A stretch of 64,000 bases of DNA. It comes from JACJXW01 sp964418125. Its GTDB lineage: Bacteria; Bacteroidota; Bacteroidia; Chitinophagales; Saprospiraceae. Below are positions 1 to 9,030 of the stretch, in pieces. Under the pieces are notes generated by a model. It ran no database searches. It had not been told where the DNA came from and saw only the letters and a list, made by a program, of their open reading frames with translations. How positions within the stretch are numbered: position 1 is the first letter of the stretch; each line of letters opens with the position of its first letter. Position numbers and translations under genes: made by a program. The DNA lies in NCBI GenBank assembly GCA_964418125.1, contig CAYQKY010000004.1, positions 1-64,000 on the forward strand. Reading direction: 5' to 3'.

Positions 1-59
1 GGCATTTCAGCCTCCGGCTCCCGGGGCAACCCCATGGTTTTAGCCCTGGATTCGCGTAA

Positions 60-90
60 ACCATATAGCCCTATAACCATTTTCCAGTCC
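60..90. repeat. 8-nt-period array at the 3' end of the thioredoxin-TPR gene
   Basis: Directly after the minus-strand stop codon (TAA at 92-94), the minus strand reads in 8-nt steps: TGGACTGG, AAAATGGT, TATAGGGC, TATATGGT. The GGTTATA/GGCTATAT vocabulary recurs at the arrays near 33.3, 41.4 and 62.3 kb. No facing arm is visible because the window starts here. Confidence 0.5.
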
Positions 91-91
91 A

Positions 92-1255
92 TTACTCCAG
101 CCCCCGCAGGTCCGCCAGCAGGCTCTCCGGCATCCGGGTATCGACGCCTTCCTGTTTGCCCAGTTCCACGGCGCGTTCGGCGTGGCGCAGGCCGGCGTCC
201 TTCTCGTTCAGGCGCAGGCAGACGGCGGCCATGAGCGTATGGGTGTCGCAACTGTCTTCCGCTTTCAGGGCCAGTTCGGCCCATTTGCGGGCCCGGAGCA
301 GATGGGCCTCCTCCCGGCTGAAGATCATGAACGTCCAGGCCAGGTTCTGCAGCAAGCGGTTGTCTTCGATGGCGTAATTATCATCGAGTTCCAGGGCCAG
401 GGCGATGTAGCGCCGGCGATCGGCCTCTTCCTGGCTGCGTCGGAGTTGCTGCAGCTGGTATTCTATGGCGTACTGCCGGCCTTTTTCGGGGAATACCTCC
501 CGGAAAATAATGGTGATACGCGAATCATCAGTAATATTCTCTTTGCCGGCCTGTACGCCGAGCCCGGCTTTCAGGCTTTGATCCACGAGCAGTGGATCTG
601 TATACATATACGCCAGGTTTCGGTTTTGAGCGAGGAACCGGAACATCGGATGGTGGATATCGGGCGGCGCCAGCTCGGCCATCAGTTTCAGATTTTCGGG
701 GGTAGCCCAGTCATTTTGTTCTTCGAGGTATTCCAGGGCGATGGCGGCGGGGTCGCCATAGCCGGCCTTATGCAGGGCGCGGGCGTAGGCGCGCATCATT
801 TGCGGGGAGCGGCCGCCGGCGCGGTAGGCGCGCTCCAGCGTGCCCACCTGTCGGGTGCTGTCCAGGGCGGCGGCGCCCAGCTCCAGGAATTGCGTGGCGC
901 TCATGCGGCCCAGGCCGCGGTGCAGCATGTCGCCTCCGGCATCGATGAACAGGAAGGTGGGGTAGCGGCTCACATCGTAGGCGCGGGCGAAAAGGAGGCC
1001 TTCGCCATGCTCCATGTCCATCTTCATATTGATGAAATTCTGGTTGTAGAAATACCCCACGTCCTCGCGGGTGAAAACATGAGCGGCCATCCATTTGCAG
1101 GGGCCGCACCACTCGGTATAGGCGTCTACGAACACGGGCTTGCCCGATTCGCGGGCCATTTTCAGGACCGTTTCCCAGTTGCCGTCGGTGATCGTCATCT
1201 GGCTGAAGGACAGGGCGCTGCAGAGCAATGCTGCGATCAGAGCGAGAATTCTCAT
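92..1255 (-). CDS. Secreted thioredoxin-fold protein with C-terminal TPR-like region
   Basis: 387 aa. A signal peptide (residues 1-19, ending LSFSQ) is followed by a thioredoxin fold with an intact WCGPC active site at C50 and C53. The roughly 240 residues after it are helical and look TPR-like, with paired-helix patterns such as the one around residues 330-375. The family reduces or isomerises disulfides in the periplasm or acts in protein folding there. The fusion to TPR-like helices suggests docking to a partner protein, which is inference. It stands alone, and its 3' end runs into an 8-nt-period repeat array. The general class is secure; the substrate is unknown. Confidence 0.8.
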   Translation of the reverse strand: MRILALIAALLCSALSFSQMTITDGNWETVLKMARESGKPVFVDAYTEWCGPCKWMAAHVFTREDVGYFYNQNFINMKMDMEHGEGLLFARAYDVSRYPTFLFIDAGGDMLHRGLGRMSATQFLELGAAALDSTRQVGTLERAYRAGGRSPQMMRAYARALHKAGYGDPAAIALEYLEEQNDWATPENLKLMAELAPPDIHHPMFRFLAQNRNLAYMYTDPLLVDQSLKAGLGVQAGKENITDDSRITIIFREVFPEKGRQYAIEYQLQQLRRSQEEADRRRYIALALELDDNYAIEDNRLLQNLAWTFMIFSREEAHLLRARKWAELALKAEDSCDTHTLMAAVCLRLNEKDAGLRHAERAVELGKQEGVDTRMPESLLADLRGLE

Positions 1256-1396
1256 TGCCGGTATATTTTAGAATCTCTACCAAGATAGTAGAATTCTCCC
1301 TGAAACAAAAGGCGTCGCCGGGCGTATTAATGGTCAGGCCTTTCTCCCCCCCCTCGTTGTATACGGCTGCCGTTTTGCCGCCAAAAAGAACATACT

Positions 1397-2386
1397 ATGA
1401 TGAACGCTACCATTCCCCTTGAGTATCTGCTTATTGGAGTTACAATCCTTGTACTCTTTTTGTGGAACCCCCGCATTTCCTTTGCCCTGCTTAAGGTGGC
1501 CTTTTTTCTCGCCCTCTATGGCCTTGCCATTCCGGCTTTGTACCGCTGGCCGGATGTGGAGGCCACCTGGGAGGCGCATTTTATGGGCAGCCTGGCCATT
1601 CCTCTGGGGATTGCCGTTCTGTCGGCCATCATCTTTGCGGTGGCGGCCTATTTCATCGACCGCGATTTTGACCAGGCGCCCCAGGACCACTTCAAGGGCA
1701 ATAACCTCTTTTTTCGCTACGGCAGGAAAGCTTTCGAAGCGGTCATTCCCATCAGCCTGGAGGAAACGGAAACCCGGGAAGAAGCCGAGCACCTGAAGGA
1801 ATGCTTTCGCGAATTTCTATGGAACTCGGCCAATGAGCAGTTCGGGCCACTGAAAGAAGTAACGCTCGAGCAGCAGCATCTCATAAAAGACCTGGGCTGG
1901 AGCAGGGAAGACAGCTATCACTACCGCCACGGCGAAAAGGAGTTTTTTAAGGCCACCTTCCAAACCCCGAGGAAAAGCACGCTTTTCTACTTCGTTTATT
2001 CCGATCTGATAGGGCGGCATCTGGTGGTGCACCACTATGTTTATCTAAGGGGCCGGCATTTCTGGCACCATGCTCTGGTGTTTTTCGCTACCGCTCCTTT
2101 TCACGTCTGGTTCTGGGGATACAGTTGGGTGAAGGGCAGGTACAGCATTCTCGGGCGCCTCAACCGCCACCAGGACAGCAGCTCGTATGGCCTGATCGAC
2201 CTGAAGTCTTATTTCCGGTCCGCCTGTTTTGGCATGATGATGGCCACCCGGCGGTTCGCCAAGGTCTATGGCCTGCTGACAGAAGAGTTGGAGAAAGTGA
2301 TATTTCATGATGTGAGCGGGCTGCAGGGCATTGACATCGGGGCCGATAAGGATATTTCCTTCGGAAATCTCCTTACCCGGCGGTGA
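1397..2386 (+). CDS. Integral membrane protein of unknown function
   Basis: 329 aa. Three hydrophobic helices lie in the first 100 residues (about 8-22, 28-48 and 65-88). A soluble, charged middle region follows (residues 95-215), and then a short aromatic hydrophobic stretch (about 220-240) rich in W, F and H. No enzyme motif was recognised. There are two adjacent ATG codons (1397 and 1400). The gene is followed by a strong hairpin terminator, so it is probably monocistronic. It is diverged from the secreted thioredoxin gene, with only about 140 bp between their starts. Function unknown. Confidence 0.7.
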   Translation: MMNATIPLEYLLIGVTILVLFLWNPRISFALLKVAFFLALYGLAIPALYRWPDVEATWEAHFMGSLAIPLGIAVLSAIIFAVAAYFIDRDFDQAPQDHFKGNNLFFRYGRKAFEAVIPISLEETETREEAEHLKECFREFLWNSANEQFGPLKEVTLEQQHLIKDLGWSREDSYHYRHGEKEFFKATFQTPRKSTLFYFVYSDLIGRHLVVHHYVYLRGRHFWHHALVFFATAPFHVWFWGYSWVKGRYSILGRLNRHQDSSSYGLIDLKSYFRSACFGMMMATRRFAKVYGLLTEELEKVIFHDVSGLQGIDIGADKDISFGNLLTRR

Positions 2387-2496
2387 TAAAAAGGGGAGAC
2401 AGCGTCACTTATCAATCCGGGAATTTGCAATTGCTGTAAGGAAACGTTAATTTGCATTGATTATTCCAAAGGATACAAAGGCTACTTTTTAAGAAG

Positions 2497-2530
2497 AAGC
2501 CCCCGCAAACTTTCGCTGCAGGGGCTTTAT
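2497..2530 (+). terminator. Rho-independent-like terminator
   Basis: AAGCCCC (2497-2503) pairs with GGGGCTT (2521-2527), with further GC pairing inside the loop, followed by TTATTTATT. It lies 110 bp after the membrane-protein stop at 2386. Confidence 0.65.
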
Positions 2531-2545
2531 TTATTATTATCCTTA

Positions 2546-2762
2546 GAGCAGGTTTGGAGGCCGCTTTTGGAGATAAAAAGCGTCAATTTTTTGGTGAAGC
2601 GAGGCGCTTTTCGAAGGGCATACCTGGAGGTACGGCCAAGGAAAGCAACGAAGCTTGCCCGGCCGAACGGACGGGTGTCACCGAACCTGCCTGCGTGCCG
2701 AGCACTTCGGCAGGCAGGAAAGTGGCCTTTTTTAGCCCAAAGAGTGGCCTCCAAACATGCTC
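2546..2762. repeat. Palindromic intergenic element I (217 bp)
   Basis: The ends are inverted copies of a 17-nt motif: GAGCAGGTTTGGAGGCC at 2546-2562 and GGCCTCCAAACATGCTC at 2746-2762, with one mismatch. Weaker complementarity continues inwards for about 45 bp. Inside is a GC hairpin made of a CCTGCCTG arm and a CAGGCAGG arm (about 2687-2718). The motif recurs at 4023-4039 in element II. Small open frames on both strands follow from the palindromic structure and are not called as genes. The rest of the gap 2387-2853 holds only the terminator at 2497. Confidence 0.65.
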
Positions 2763-2853
2763 GTAGGCGCAGGAAACGGTCGGAGCAAGGAAACTACCGC
2801 TCACTCGTTCCTGCATTTTTACCCTGCCGAAGAATGAGGACGGGCCTTCATTC

Positions 2854-3606
2854 TTACCGGGCGTATTTTTTCGGCAGTTCACCTTTGTTATTGACCCATT
2901 CTGAAAGGGCATAAGCAAAGCCGCGGCCGGAGTGTTCCACCTTTACCAGCTCGCCTTTCTTGTTGGAGAGCTTATGAAGGCTGCGATTTAGCTTTACCTT
3001 GATCTGAGCTTCTCCCGATTTGATATCCGGGTTGGCCTTGGCGAGGTCTACGAAATCTTTGGTGATAAGGGCCTGTTGTTTGGTCTTCAGGCTTTCGACC
3101 ACGAACCTGTCCCACTCGGAAAGCCTATAGCCGCGCCCTTTCTTTTCCGCAGCCTCTTTTTTTGCCGGTTTTCCACTTTTGGGTGCGCCGGTACTTTTCC
3201 GCGGCCGCCCGGGGCCTCTTTTCTTTTCGGTAGTACTTTTTTTGGGTTTTCCTTTAGCCGTAGTTTTTTTCGTTTCCGCTTCCTTTGTCTCTGTTTTTGG
3301 CGCTTCACTTTTTGCCTCAGCGGTTTCTTTGGCGGCGGCTGTTTTTGCTTTAGGGGGCCTGCCGGGCCCTCTTTTTGCCTTTTTGGGCTTGCTTACCGCT
3401 GACGGAGCTGCTTTGGGTTTTTCCGCGCTGGGCAGCGCTTTGGATTCTTCGGCCGCAAGCGCATCCTGCACTTCGGCAGCCTGCTTTTCGAGTTCCTGGA
3501 TTATGGCTTGGGTTTGATGGATCTGATATTCCAGCTTTCGGAGGTCGGATCTATATTGAGTAAGAAGGGCCTCAATTTCTAATGGTTTGAGGGATGGTTG
3601 ACTCAT
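2854..3606 (-). CDS. AT-hook DNA-binding protein with coiled-coil N-terminus
   Basis: 250 aa. Residues 5-50 are heptad-like and Glu/Gln-rich, suggesting a coiled coil. Residues 60-145 form a Lys/Ala/Pro-rich tail with two clear AT-hook cores (RGPGRPPK and RGPGRPRK) that bind the minor groove of AT-rich DNA. The last 95 residues (from about SEWDRFVV) are compact, with a predicted helix-helix-strand pattern like a small winged domain; this fold is inference. Resembles eukaryotic histone H1/HMG tails in composition, which occurs in Bacteroidota nucleoid proteins. Likely a nucleoid-associated protein or global regulator. The upstream gap is AT-rich with poly-A tracts. The AT-hooks are certain; the role is not. 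Confidence 0.75.
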   Translation of the reverse strand: MSQPSLKPLEIEALLTQYRSDLRKLEYQIHQTQAIIQELEKQAAEVQDALAAEESKALPSAEKPKAAPSAVSKPKKAKRGPGRPPKAKTAAAKETAEAKSEAPKTETKEAETKKTTAKGKPKKSTTEKKRGPGRPRKSTGAPKSGKPAKKEAAEKKGRGYRLSEWDRFVVESLKTKQQALITKDFVDLAKANPDIKSGEAQIKVKLNRSLHKLSNKKGELVKVEHSGRGFAYALSEWVNNKGELPKKYAR

Positions 3607-3799
3607 GTTGTATTAGTTTTAATATTATTATTACCTGCAAGGTAATTAAAATTAATAAAAAAAGTTCACTGGACTTGGGTTTTACCGCCTGCGATACAAA
3701 ACATTGCAGGATTGGCAAAGGTTCTGGCTTTCTTACCTTTGATATTTATCTCTCGAAAAAGAAGGGAAAATTAATTTAATACTCCTCTCGGGCATGAGA

Positions 3800-4045
3800 A
3801 GTGAAGTTCTGGCAATTTTATTTTTGTGGCCTGCAACCTGCCAGCCAGCGAGCTGCGAGCAGGCAGGGGCGAAAAGCTCAGGCATAACCGTAGCTATGGC
3901 GTCCCGCTTTTTAGAAAAAAACGGGATCAACGCCGCAGAGCGCAAAAAGAAAGAGACAGAAATCACTTCTTGCGCCTGAGGGGAGTATAAAGCCCCTGCG
4001 AAGCCTTCGCGCCGCCTTTGGGGGCCTCCAAACAAGCTCTGAAGG
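3800..4045. repeat. Palindromic intergenic element II
   Basis: This stretch carries GGCCTCCAAACAAGCTC at 4023-4039, the third copy of the end motif of element I. It also has a hairpin of the same kind (CCTGCC and GGCAGG arms, about 3837-3876) and a run CGGGATCAACGCCGCAGAGC. No convincing gene was found in 3607-4083: the open frame on the minus strand has no recognisable start context or domain. The exact borders are uncertain. Confidence 0.45.
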
Positions 4046-4083
4046 AAAATGCCGCAGCGAAAATGTTGAATTAGAATAAACTC

Positions 4084-4809
4084 TTAATTATAGCCCGTCC
4101 CCAGGATGATTCCCCGCGCGCCACACATGGATTTGGCGATGCCGCCGACACCAAAGGTGACTTCCAGGTAGAAACCGGCGCGGAATGGGCGTGTTTCCCG
4201 GTAGGAATCAAAAGTCGTGTAGTGTGCAGGGTAGCCTTCCATTTGCCCCTGTTCGGAGATGAGGTCCGTCAGGGCATATTCGGCGCGGATGCCGGTTTTT
4301 ATGGTCAGGACCTGCGAAGTCGTGACGAACCCTCCCACGCCGACAGCCGCCGAAGTATACCGGCTGGCGTATTTGTCGGTCACCTCCGACCAGTCGGTGC
4401 CGAATGATTGCTGTACTTCATTGATGTAGGTGATCTTCGGGCCGGCTTCCACAAAGGCTCCGTTGTCACGGTACCACCGGTACATGAGGTAGGCGTCGAC
4501 ACTCTGCCATTCGATGTTTATCGTATTGCTGGCCCCATCATCGCTCCTGAAGCTCATGGATTGATGGTGGGTAGCAGATAATATCTCAAAATTCAGGCCG
4601 TGGTATTCGCCAAAGTTGAGCGCCGCTACGCCCCCCACCGAAAGGCCGAGGCCAAATTGGCTGTCGTGACGGGAGTCCGCCACAATGTTTTTGTTGTAAA
4701 ACCCGGTCATGCCCATCATTCCCTTTGCTCCCAGCTCGAGCCAGACCTGAGCATTCCCCATGGAATATAAGCCCAGAAAGAGGGACAATACTGAAAAAAT
4801 TTTCCTCAT
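4084..4809 (-). CDS. Outer-membrane beta-barrel protein
   Basis: 241 aa with a signal peptide (residues 1-20, ending SMGNAQ), then alternating polar/hydrophobic strands with many Gly and aromatic residues, as in 8-10-stranded OmpA/PorT-like barrels. Barrel strands include those around residues 55-65, 95-112, 145-170 and 210-225. The C-terminus does not end in the usual aromatic residue but continues for about 15 residues after the last strand. Predicted location is the outer membrane. It is divergent from the adhesin gene at 5148, so the two could share a control region. The specific function is unknown. Confidence 0.7.
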   Translation of the reverse strand: MRKIFSVLSLFLGLYSMGNAQVWLELGAKGMMGMTGFYNKNIVADSRHDSQFGLGLSVGGVAALNFGEYHGLNFEILSATHHQSMSFRSDDGASNTINIEWQSVDAYLMYRWYRDNGAFVEAGPKITYINEVQQSFGTDWSEVTDKYASRYTSAAVGVGGFVTTSQVLTIKTGIRAEYALTDLISEQGQMEGYPAHYTTFDSYRETRPFRAGFYLEVTFGVGGIAKSMCGARGIILGTGYN

Positions 4810-5147
4810 AGCGAGTTGGTGGTTTTTCTGTTTGCGGGTGAAGATACTATTTCTTGCACGAAATGCGGTTGCCTATCCCCCTGTCTGTTTGGGCCCTGCG
4901 AAGGGCAGGAGGGCCAGGGAATTAAACCAATTTTCTATAATTTATCTATAACTATTTGATAGTCAGCATTTATTTAGAGAAATTAAGTTTTTAAGGATCT
5001 ATATTCGGAAATTTTTGTCCATGGTGCTTTCCGGACAAATTTGCTATTTTTAACAAAGAAACTATCGGCCACCCAACACCAGCGGCATTGGCACATACCA
5101 GGCTTCACTTCGCGAAAATGGCGGGTGGAAGAGAAAAATTTTGTCCC
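4810..5147. other. Non-coding gap between divergent genes
   Basis: AT-rich in its centre. It contains an inverted repeat TTTGTCC (about 5014-5020) and GGACAAA (about 5032-5038), just upstream of TTTGCTATTTTTAAC, which resembles a weak TAnnTTTG promoter box for the adhesin gene. An open frame extends upstream of 5148 but has no signal-peptide logic, so the later start was chosen. Confidence 0.4.
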
Positions 5148-8100
5148 ATGAACCGAAAGCCCTATCTGCGAGCTTTTTTGGCCCTGGCGGCCGCATTCTG
5201 CGCGCTTCCCGTTTTCTCAGCGGTCATCTATGTCAATCCTGATGCCAATGGCGCCAATAATGGAACCAGTTGGGAAAACGCCTTTTACAACCTTCACGAC
5301 GCCCTTTCCGCCGCACAGTACGGAGATGAAATCTGGGCCGCCCAGGGTATTTATTACCCGCACCCGTGGGCTTCTGCCAACCGGGACGCCAGTTTCCACA
5401 TCCCCAATGGGGTGAAAATGTACGGAGGGTTTTCCGGCTCGGAGCAAAACCGGGAAGAACGCGACTGGACGGCAAACCTTACCATCCTCAGCGGCGCCAA
5501 CGGCCTGGAGCCGAATGGGCTGAACGATGCCTATACCGTCGTTTACCTGGAAAATTGCGATTCCACTACCCTGCTCGACGGCTTTGAATTGAGGGAAGGC
5601 CTGGCCAATTCCAATTCGGATAGCGACCCTTATTCCGGCAGGCGCAAGAATGGCGGCGCCGCCTATCTTTATGCTGCCGGCGCCGGTAATTTTTGCACCC
5701 CTCGTTTTGTCAACTGCCGCTTTGTGGCCAATATCGCTTCCGGGAGGGGGGGCGCCATCATGGGCCTGGGCACGAATGGCGGTTATGTGTGCCCCCGGTT
5801 TCGTGCCTGTACCTGGCAGTATAATTCTGCCGGAAGCGACGGCGGCGCCTTTTACATACAGAACCAGGAAGGGGAAAATTCGATCGGAGCTACTTTCCGG
5901 CTCGACAGCTGCCAGATGGTGCTCAACCATGTTGAAGAAGGTACGAGCACGAGCACTGCCGGCGGCGCCTTTTTCTCTGCAGCAAACGGCAACAGGGCCG
6001 TTGTGGAAAACTGCTTCTTTTTTGGCAATGGCAAAGCCCGGAATTCGGCTACCTATGCACTGTACATCAGCAGCAGATACACTCCTCTGGAAGCGCAAAT
6101 GCGCCATTGCCGTTTTATCAACAACCAGGGCGGCGCCTGGTTTGTCAGCCAGGAACGGACAGGAACACTGCTGGTGGACAGCTGCCGCTTTGAGCGAAAT
6201 GGCGCGGCCAACCTGGAGAACTCCCGTTCTCCTTTGAGTTATTACGGCCCGCAGGCTACGGTACGGAATTGCAGCTTTGCGGATAATGCCGCTGAAAATG
6301 GAGGCGGTATTTTTCTGGCGCATGCCTCCGGCACGGTTTCCGGCTGCACGTTCCGCAACAATGCCTGTGCCCGCATCGGTTCAGCCCTCTTTTTCTCTAA
6401 TGAAAACGAGGTGCGGGTGCAGGATTGCCTCTTTGAAGAGAACAAGGCTTCTCTGGGCGGCGCGGCAGGGTTCCGCCAGCCCGGCAACCGGGCTGATTTT
6501 GTCAATTGTATTTTCCTCCGGAACTACGGGCAGGCCGGCGGCGCCATCCGCAATGATTTTGTCGACGGAAGCCGCATGCGCTATATCAATTGCCTGTTCT
6601 ATGAAAATGCGGCCGCATACGGAGGCCTTTGTTATGCGGAAGGATTTGGCCACCAGCTCGATTTTTACAACAGCATCATTTACCGCAATACTTCCACCAG
6701 CAATTCATTCATAGCCTCTCTGCAGGACGCCAACGTCAATTTCTACAATTGCCTTACAGATGTTGAAGGCTGTAGCCAGTTGGCGCTGGCGGATACCTCT
6801 TTTTACTATGTTTACGATGATGCCGGCAATCCAATAGACACTGTTATACTGCCGTCCGGGGGGAATGCCAGCTGCAGCCAGGTAGTTTTCGGCGCCAACC
6901 CCTTATTTGCCGATACGGCCGCCGCCGATTTTCACCTGTTGCCCGGATCGCCCGCTCTCAACGCCGGCCTGAACAGCATCCTGGATTCGGTGGGGCTGCA
7001 ATACGACCTGAATGGAGCCCCCCGTATCGCCGGCGGCACGGTTGACATCGGCCCCTACGAGCTGCCGCTCAATTCCGGCTTTAATGCACTTTTGTCTTTC
7101 GTCAGCCCCGTCAGCTGCCACAACGGAACGGACGGGGAAATCGGCTTTTTCATTACGGGCGAGCCTCCTTTTGAGTACAACTGGGAGAATGAGGAAGGGG
7201 CAGGGCAGGGGCTTACCGGCCTGTCCGCCGGCCTGTACCGTTTTACCGTTTCCGATGCGGCGGGCAACAGCCAGGTATTCGAAAATATCGACGTCAGCCA
7301 GCCGCCGCCGCTGGCCCTGCCCATCGATGTCAGCGGGATCAGTTGCCCGGGGGCGGCCGATGGGGTGGTCAAAGTGCCGGCCTTCGGCGGTACTCCTCCT
7401 TATTTCTTTACCTGGAATACGGGGGCGCCGGATTCGGTGCTCACCGGCCTGTCCGCGGGCCAGTATTACGTGACCGTTACCGATGCCAATGGCTGTTCCA
7501 GAACCGGAGGTGCAAGCCTGCCAGGCCCGGAAGAATTCTCCATCACTGCCGAGGCCAGCGAACCACTTTGCGGCGCGGACGCCGACGGCCATATCCGCCT
7601 CTCCATCTCCGGCGGTACGCCGCCCTATTCCGTATTCTGGAACAACGGCCGGGGCGGCCCCGTTGTAGAGGGGCTGAGCGGAGGAAACTACCAGGCTACA
7701 GTGCTGGATGCCAACGGTTGCCGGGATAGCCTGCGGCTCACCCTGGAAGCTCCGCCTGTGCTGGAAGCTGGTATTGATACGGCTGAGCCTTCCTGTTACG
7801 GAAGTACCGACGGAGAGCTTCTGGCAGAAGCAAGCGGGGGAATTCCTCCCTATAGCTATACCTGGAGCAACGGCGCCGAAGGCCCCGTTTTGGAAGAGCT
7901 GCCTGCCGGCCCGTATAGCCTCAGCCTTACCGATGCCAACGGCTGCCTTTATGAGGCGGCGGTAAACCTGGGCGAGCCGGATTCTCTTTTTGCCGAATAT
8001 TCGATCACTCCTCCATCTGCCAGTGGCGCCTCCGACGGAGCCATTGCCATCGAAGGGGTATCGGGAGGGGCGCCGCCCTTTTCTTATTCCTGGAGTACCG

Positions 8101-8492
8101 GAGAGCACTCTCCGGTAGCCGGCGGCCTGGCTGCCGGCGTATACCTGCTCACAATTACCGACAGCAACGGCTGCCGGGCCTTTTACGATTTTGAACTGAG
8201 CCCGCTCTCCGGCCAGGCGGGGCCGGTAGCCACGGGCTTTGTCCACCTTTTTCCCAACCCCTGTCTTCGGGGGGGAGCAGCAGTCCTGGAATGGCCGGAA
8301 AAATGGGGGGCTCTCCTGAAGGTGGAAACTTTCAATGCTCAGGGCGAGCGCCTGGGGGAAACAGAGGCCACAGCCATTACAGCAGGGCGGTGCTCACTAG
8401 CCACTCCGGCAGGCGAAGGAGCTTTTATTCTGAAAGCCCTGTTCCGGGAAGGCAGGGTGGTGGCCCTGAAGTGGATCATCTTATCCGACTGA
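5148..8492 (+). CDS. Giant secreted right-handed beta-helix / SprB-repeat protein with sorting domain
   Basis: 1114 aa from the ATG at 5148, chosen because it opens a clean signal peptide (MNRKPYLRAF..., cut after about residue 23). Residues 25-640 are a parallel beta-helix of the DUF1565/polymorphic-repeat type, with repeated NNxA, GGAxY and GNxCxFxxN turns. Residues 650-1025 hold five SprB-type repeats (Pfam SprB), each with S/C-x-G-x-x-DG, GGTPPYxxxW and LxAGxYxVTVTDANGC motifs. The last 85 residues form a C-terminal sorting-like domain (FPNP start). It is probably exported by Sec, then by type IX secretion, and anchored at the surface. SprB repeats are known from the gliding adhesin SprB. 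Role in adhesion or gliding is inferred. Confidence 0.85.
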   Translation: MNRKPYLRAFLALAAAFCALPVFSAVIYVNPDANGANNGTSWENAFYNLHDALSAAQYGDEIWAAQGIYYPHPWASANRDASFHIPNGVKMYGGFSGSEQNREERDWTANLTILSGANGLEPNGLNDAYTVVYLENCDSTTLLDGFELREGLANSNSDSDPYSGRRKNGGAAYLYAAGAGNFCTPRFVNCRFVANIASGRGGAIMGLGTNGGYVCPRFRACTWQYNSAGSDGGAFYIQNQEGENSIGATFRLDSCQMVLNHVEEGTSTSTAGGAFFSAANGNRAVVENCFFFGNGKARNSATYALYISSRYTPLEAQMRHCRFINNQGGAWFVSQERTGTLLVDSCRFERNGAANLENSRSPLSYYGPQATVRNCSFADNAAENGGGIFLAHASGTVSGCTFRNNACARIGSALFFSNENEVRVQDCLFEENKASLGGAAGFRQPGNRADFVNCIFLRNYGQAGGAIRNDFVDGSRMRYINCLFYENAAAYGGLCYAEGFGHQLDFYNSIIYRNTSTSNSFIASLQDANVNFYNCLTDVEGCSQLALADTSFYYVYDDAGNPIDTVILPSGGNASCSQVVFGANPLFADTAAADFHLLPGSPALNAGLNSILDSVGLQYDLNGAPRIAGGTVDIGPYELPLNSGFNALLSFVSPVSCHNGTDGEIGFFITGEPPFEYNWENEEGAGQGLTGLSAGLYRFTVSDAAGNSQVFENIDVSQPPPLALPIDVSGISCPGAADGVVKVPAFGGTPPYFFTWNTGAPDSVLTGLSAGQYYVTVTDANGCSRTGGASLPGPEEFSITAEASEPLCGADADGHIRLSISGGTPPYSVFWNNGRGGPVVEGLSGGNYQATVLDANGCRDSLRLTLEAPPVLEAGIDTAEPSCYGSTDGELLAEASGGIPPYSYTWSNGAEGPVLEELPAGPYSLSLTDANGCLYEAAVNLGEPDSLFAEYSITPPSASGASDGAIAIEGVSGGAPPFSYSWSTGEHSPVAGGLAAGVYLLTITDSNGCRAFYDFELSPLSGQAGPVATGFVHLFPNPCLRGGAAVLEWPEKWGALLKVETFNAQGERLGETEATAITAGRCSLATPAGEGAFILKALFREGRVVALKWIILSD

Positions 8493-8551
8493 GTCGATAA
8501 AGGGCAGCCAACAATTTTCGAACAGTTCTTTTCTTTTAGTAAAAGAATCCC

Positions 8552-8559
8552 TAACTTTG
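8552..8559 (+). promoter_or_regulatory. rpsT promoter -7 box
   Basis: TAACTTTG matches the Bacteroidota sigma-A -7 consensus TAnnTTTG. It lies 46 bp before the rpsT start, in a short AT-rich leader. Confidence 0.7.
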
Positions 8560-8605
8560 CACCTCGTTTGGAAAATCAAGTCAAAAAAGGAAAAATTCTA
8601 CATAG

Positions 8606-8857
8606 ATGGCAAACCATAAGTCAGCTAAAAAACGCATGCGCCAGGAAGCTAAGCGCCGCGTTCACAACCGTTTCTACAAAAAGACCGCCCGTACGGCCAT
8701 CAAGAAGCTGCGCGAAATAACGGAAAAGTCAGAGGCAGAGCAATTTCTGCCCAAAGTGGTCAGTATGGTCGACCGCCTGGCCAAGCGTAAGGTCTGGCAC
8801 ATAAATAAAGCTTCGAACCTCAAGAGCAAGCTGATGCGCCACGTCGCCAGCCTCTGA
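8606..8857 (+). CDS. rpsT: 30S ribosomal protein S20
   Basis: 83 aa, the usual length for S20. It opens with the family signature MANHKSAKKRMRQEAKRR and carries the conserved NKASNLKSKLMRHV-type C-terminal helix. A primary 16S rRNA-binding protein of the small subunit, made of three long helices. It has its own promoter (-7 box at 8552) and a strong terminator at 8894, so it is monocistronic as in many bacteria. Confidence 0.97.
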   Translation: MANHKSAKKRMRQEAKRRVHNRFYKKTARTAIKKLREITEKSEAEQFLPKVVSMVDRLAKRKVWHINKASNLKSKLMRHVASL

Positions 8858-8893
8858 TAATGTTGTGCTGAGGTTCTCCAGAACCTTTCTGGG

Positions 8894-8931
8894 AAAAGTG
8901 TATTCCGGCACATCCGGGATACACTTTTTTG
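8894..8931 (+). terminator. rpsT terminator
   Basis: AAAAGTGTATTCCGG (8894-8908) and CCGGGATACACTTTT (8914-8928) form a 15-bp stem with one G-T wobble and a 5-nt loop, ending in a T run. Confidence 0.85.
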
Positions 8932-8988
8932 TATTCCACTGCTTCATTTTTTCCTCCCGGGCTAAACTTTCCCCGTGCGCAATTTTTT

Positions 8989-9014
8989 TATATTTGCAAA
9001 CGAACGTTCATTCG
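8989..9014 (+). promoter_or_regulatory. paaE-like promoter with overlapping palindromic operator
   Basis: TATATTTG at 8989-8996 is a perfect TAnnTTTG -7 box. The palindrome GAACGTTC (9002-9009), extended to ACGAACGTTCATTCGT, sits where transcription should start. Its form resembles TetR-family operators. A TetR gene follows the reductase gene at 10203, so it is the obvious candidate regulator. Confidence 0.6.
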
Positions 9015-9030
9015 TATTAACCTTTTTGCC

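Noticed and set aside
182..1288. Plus-strand 368-codon open frame opposite the thioredoxin-TPR gene
   Set aside because: The minus-strand gene has a signal peptide and WCGPC site; the plus frame has neither.
2527..2918. Overlapping small open frames on both strands in element I
   Set aside because: They mirror each other because the DNA is palindromic; no domain or start context.
4023..4039. Idea that element II is a complete inverted repeat like element I
   Set aside because: The left-hand partner of the 17-nt end motif could not be found in inverted orientation; only the inner hairpin is shared.
6903..8246. Minus-strand 447-codon open frame antisense to the SprB repeats
   Set aside because: It is the shadow of a GC-rich repeat-coding region. 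The product has no domain, signal or typical codon use, and the plus-strand gene is certain.
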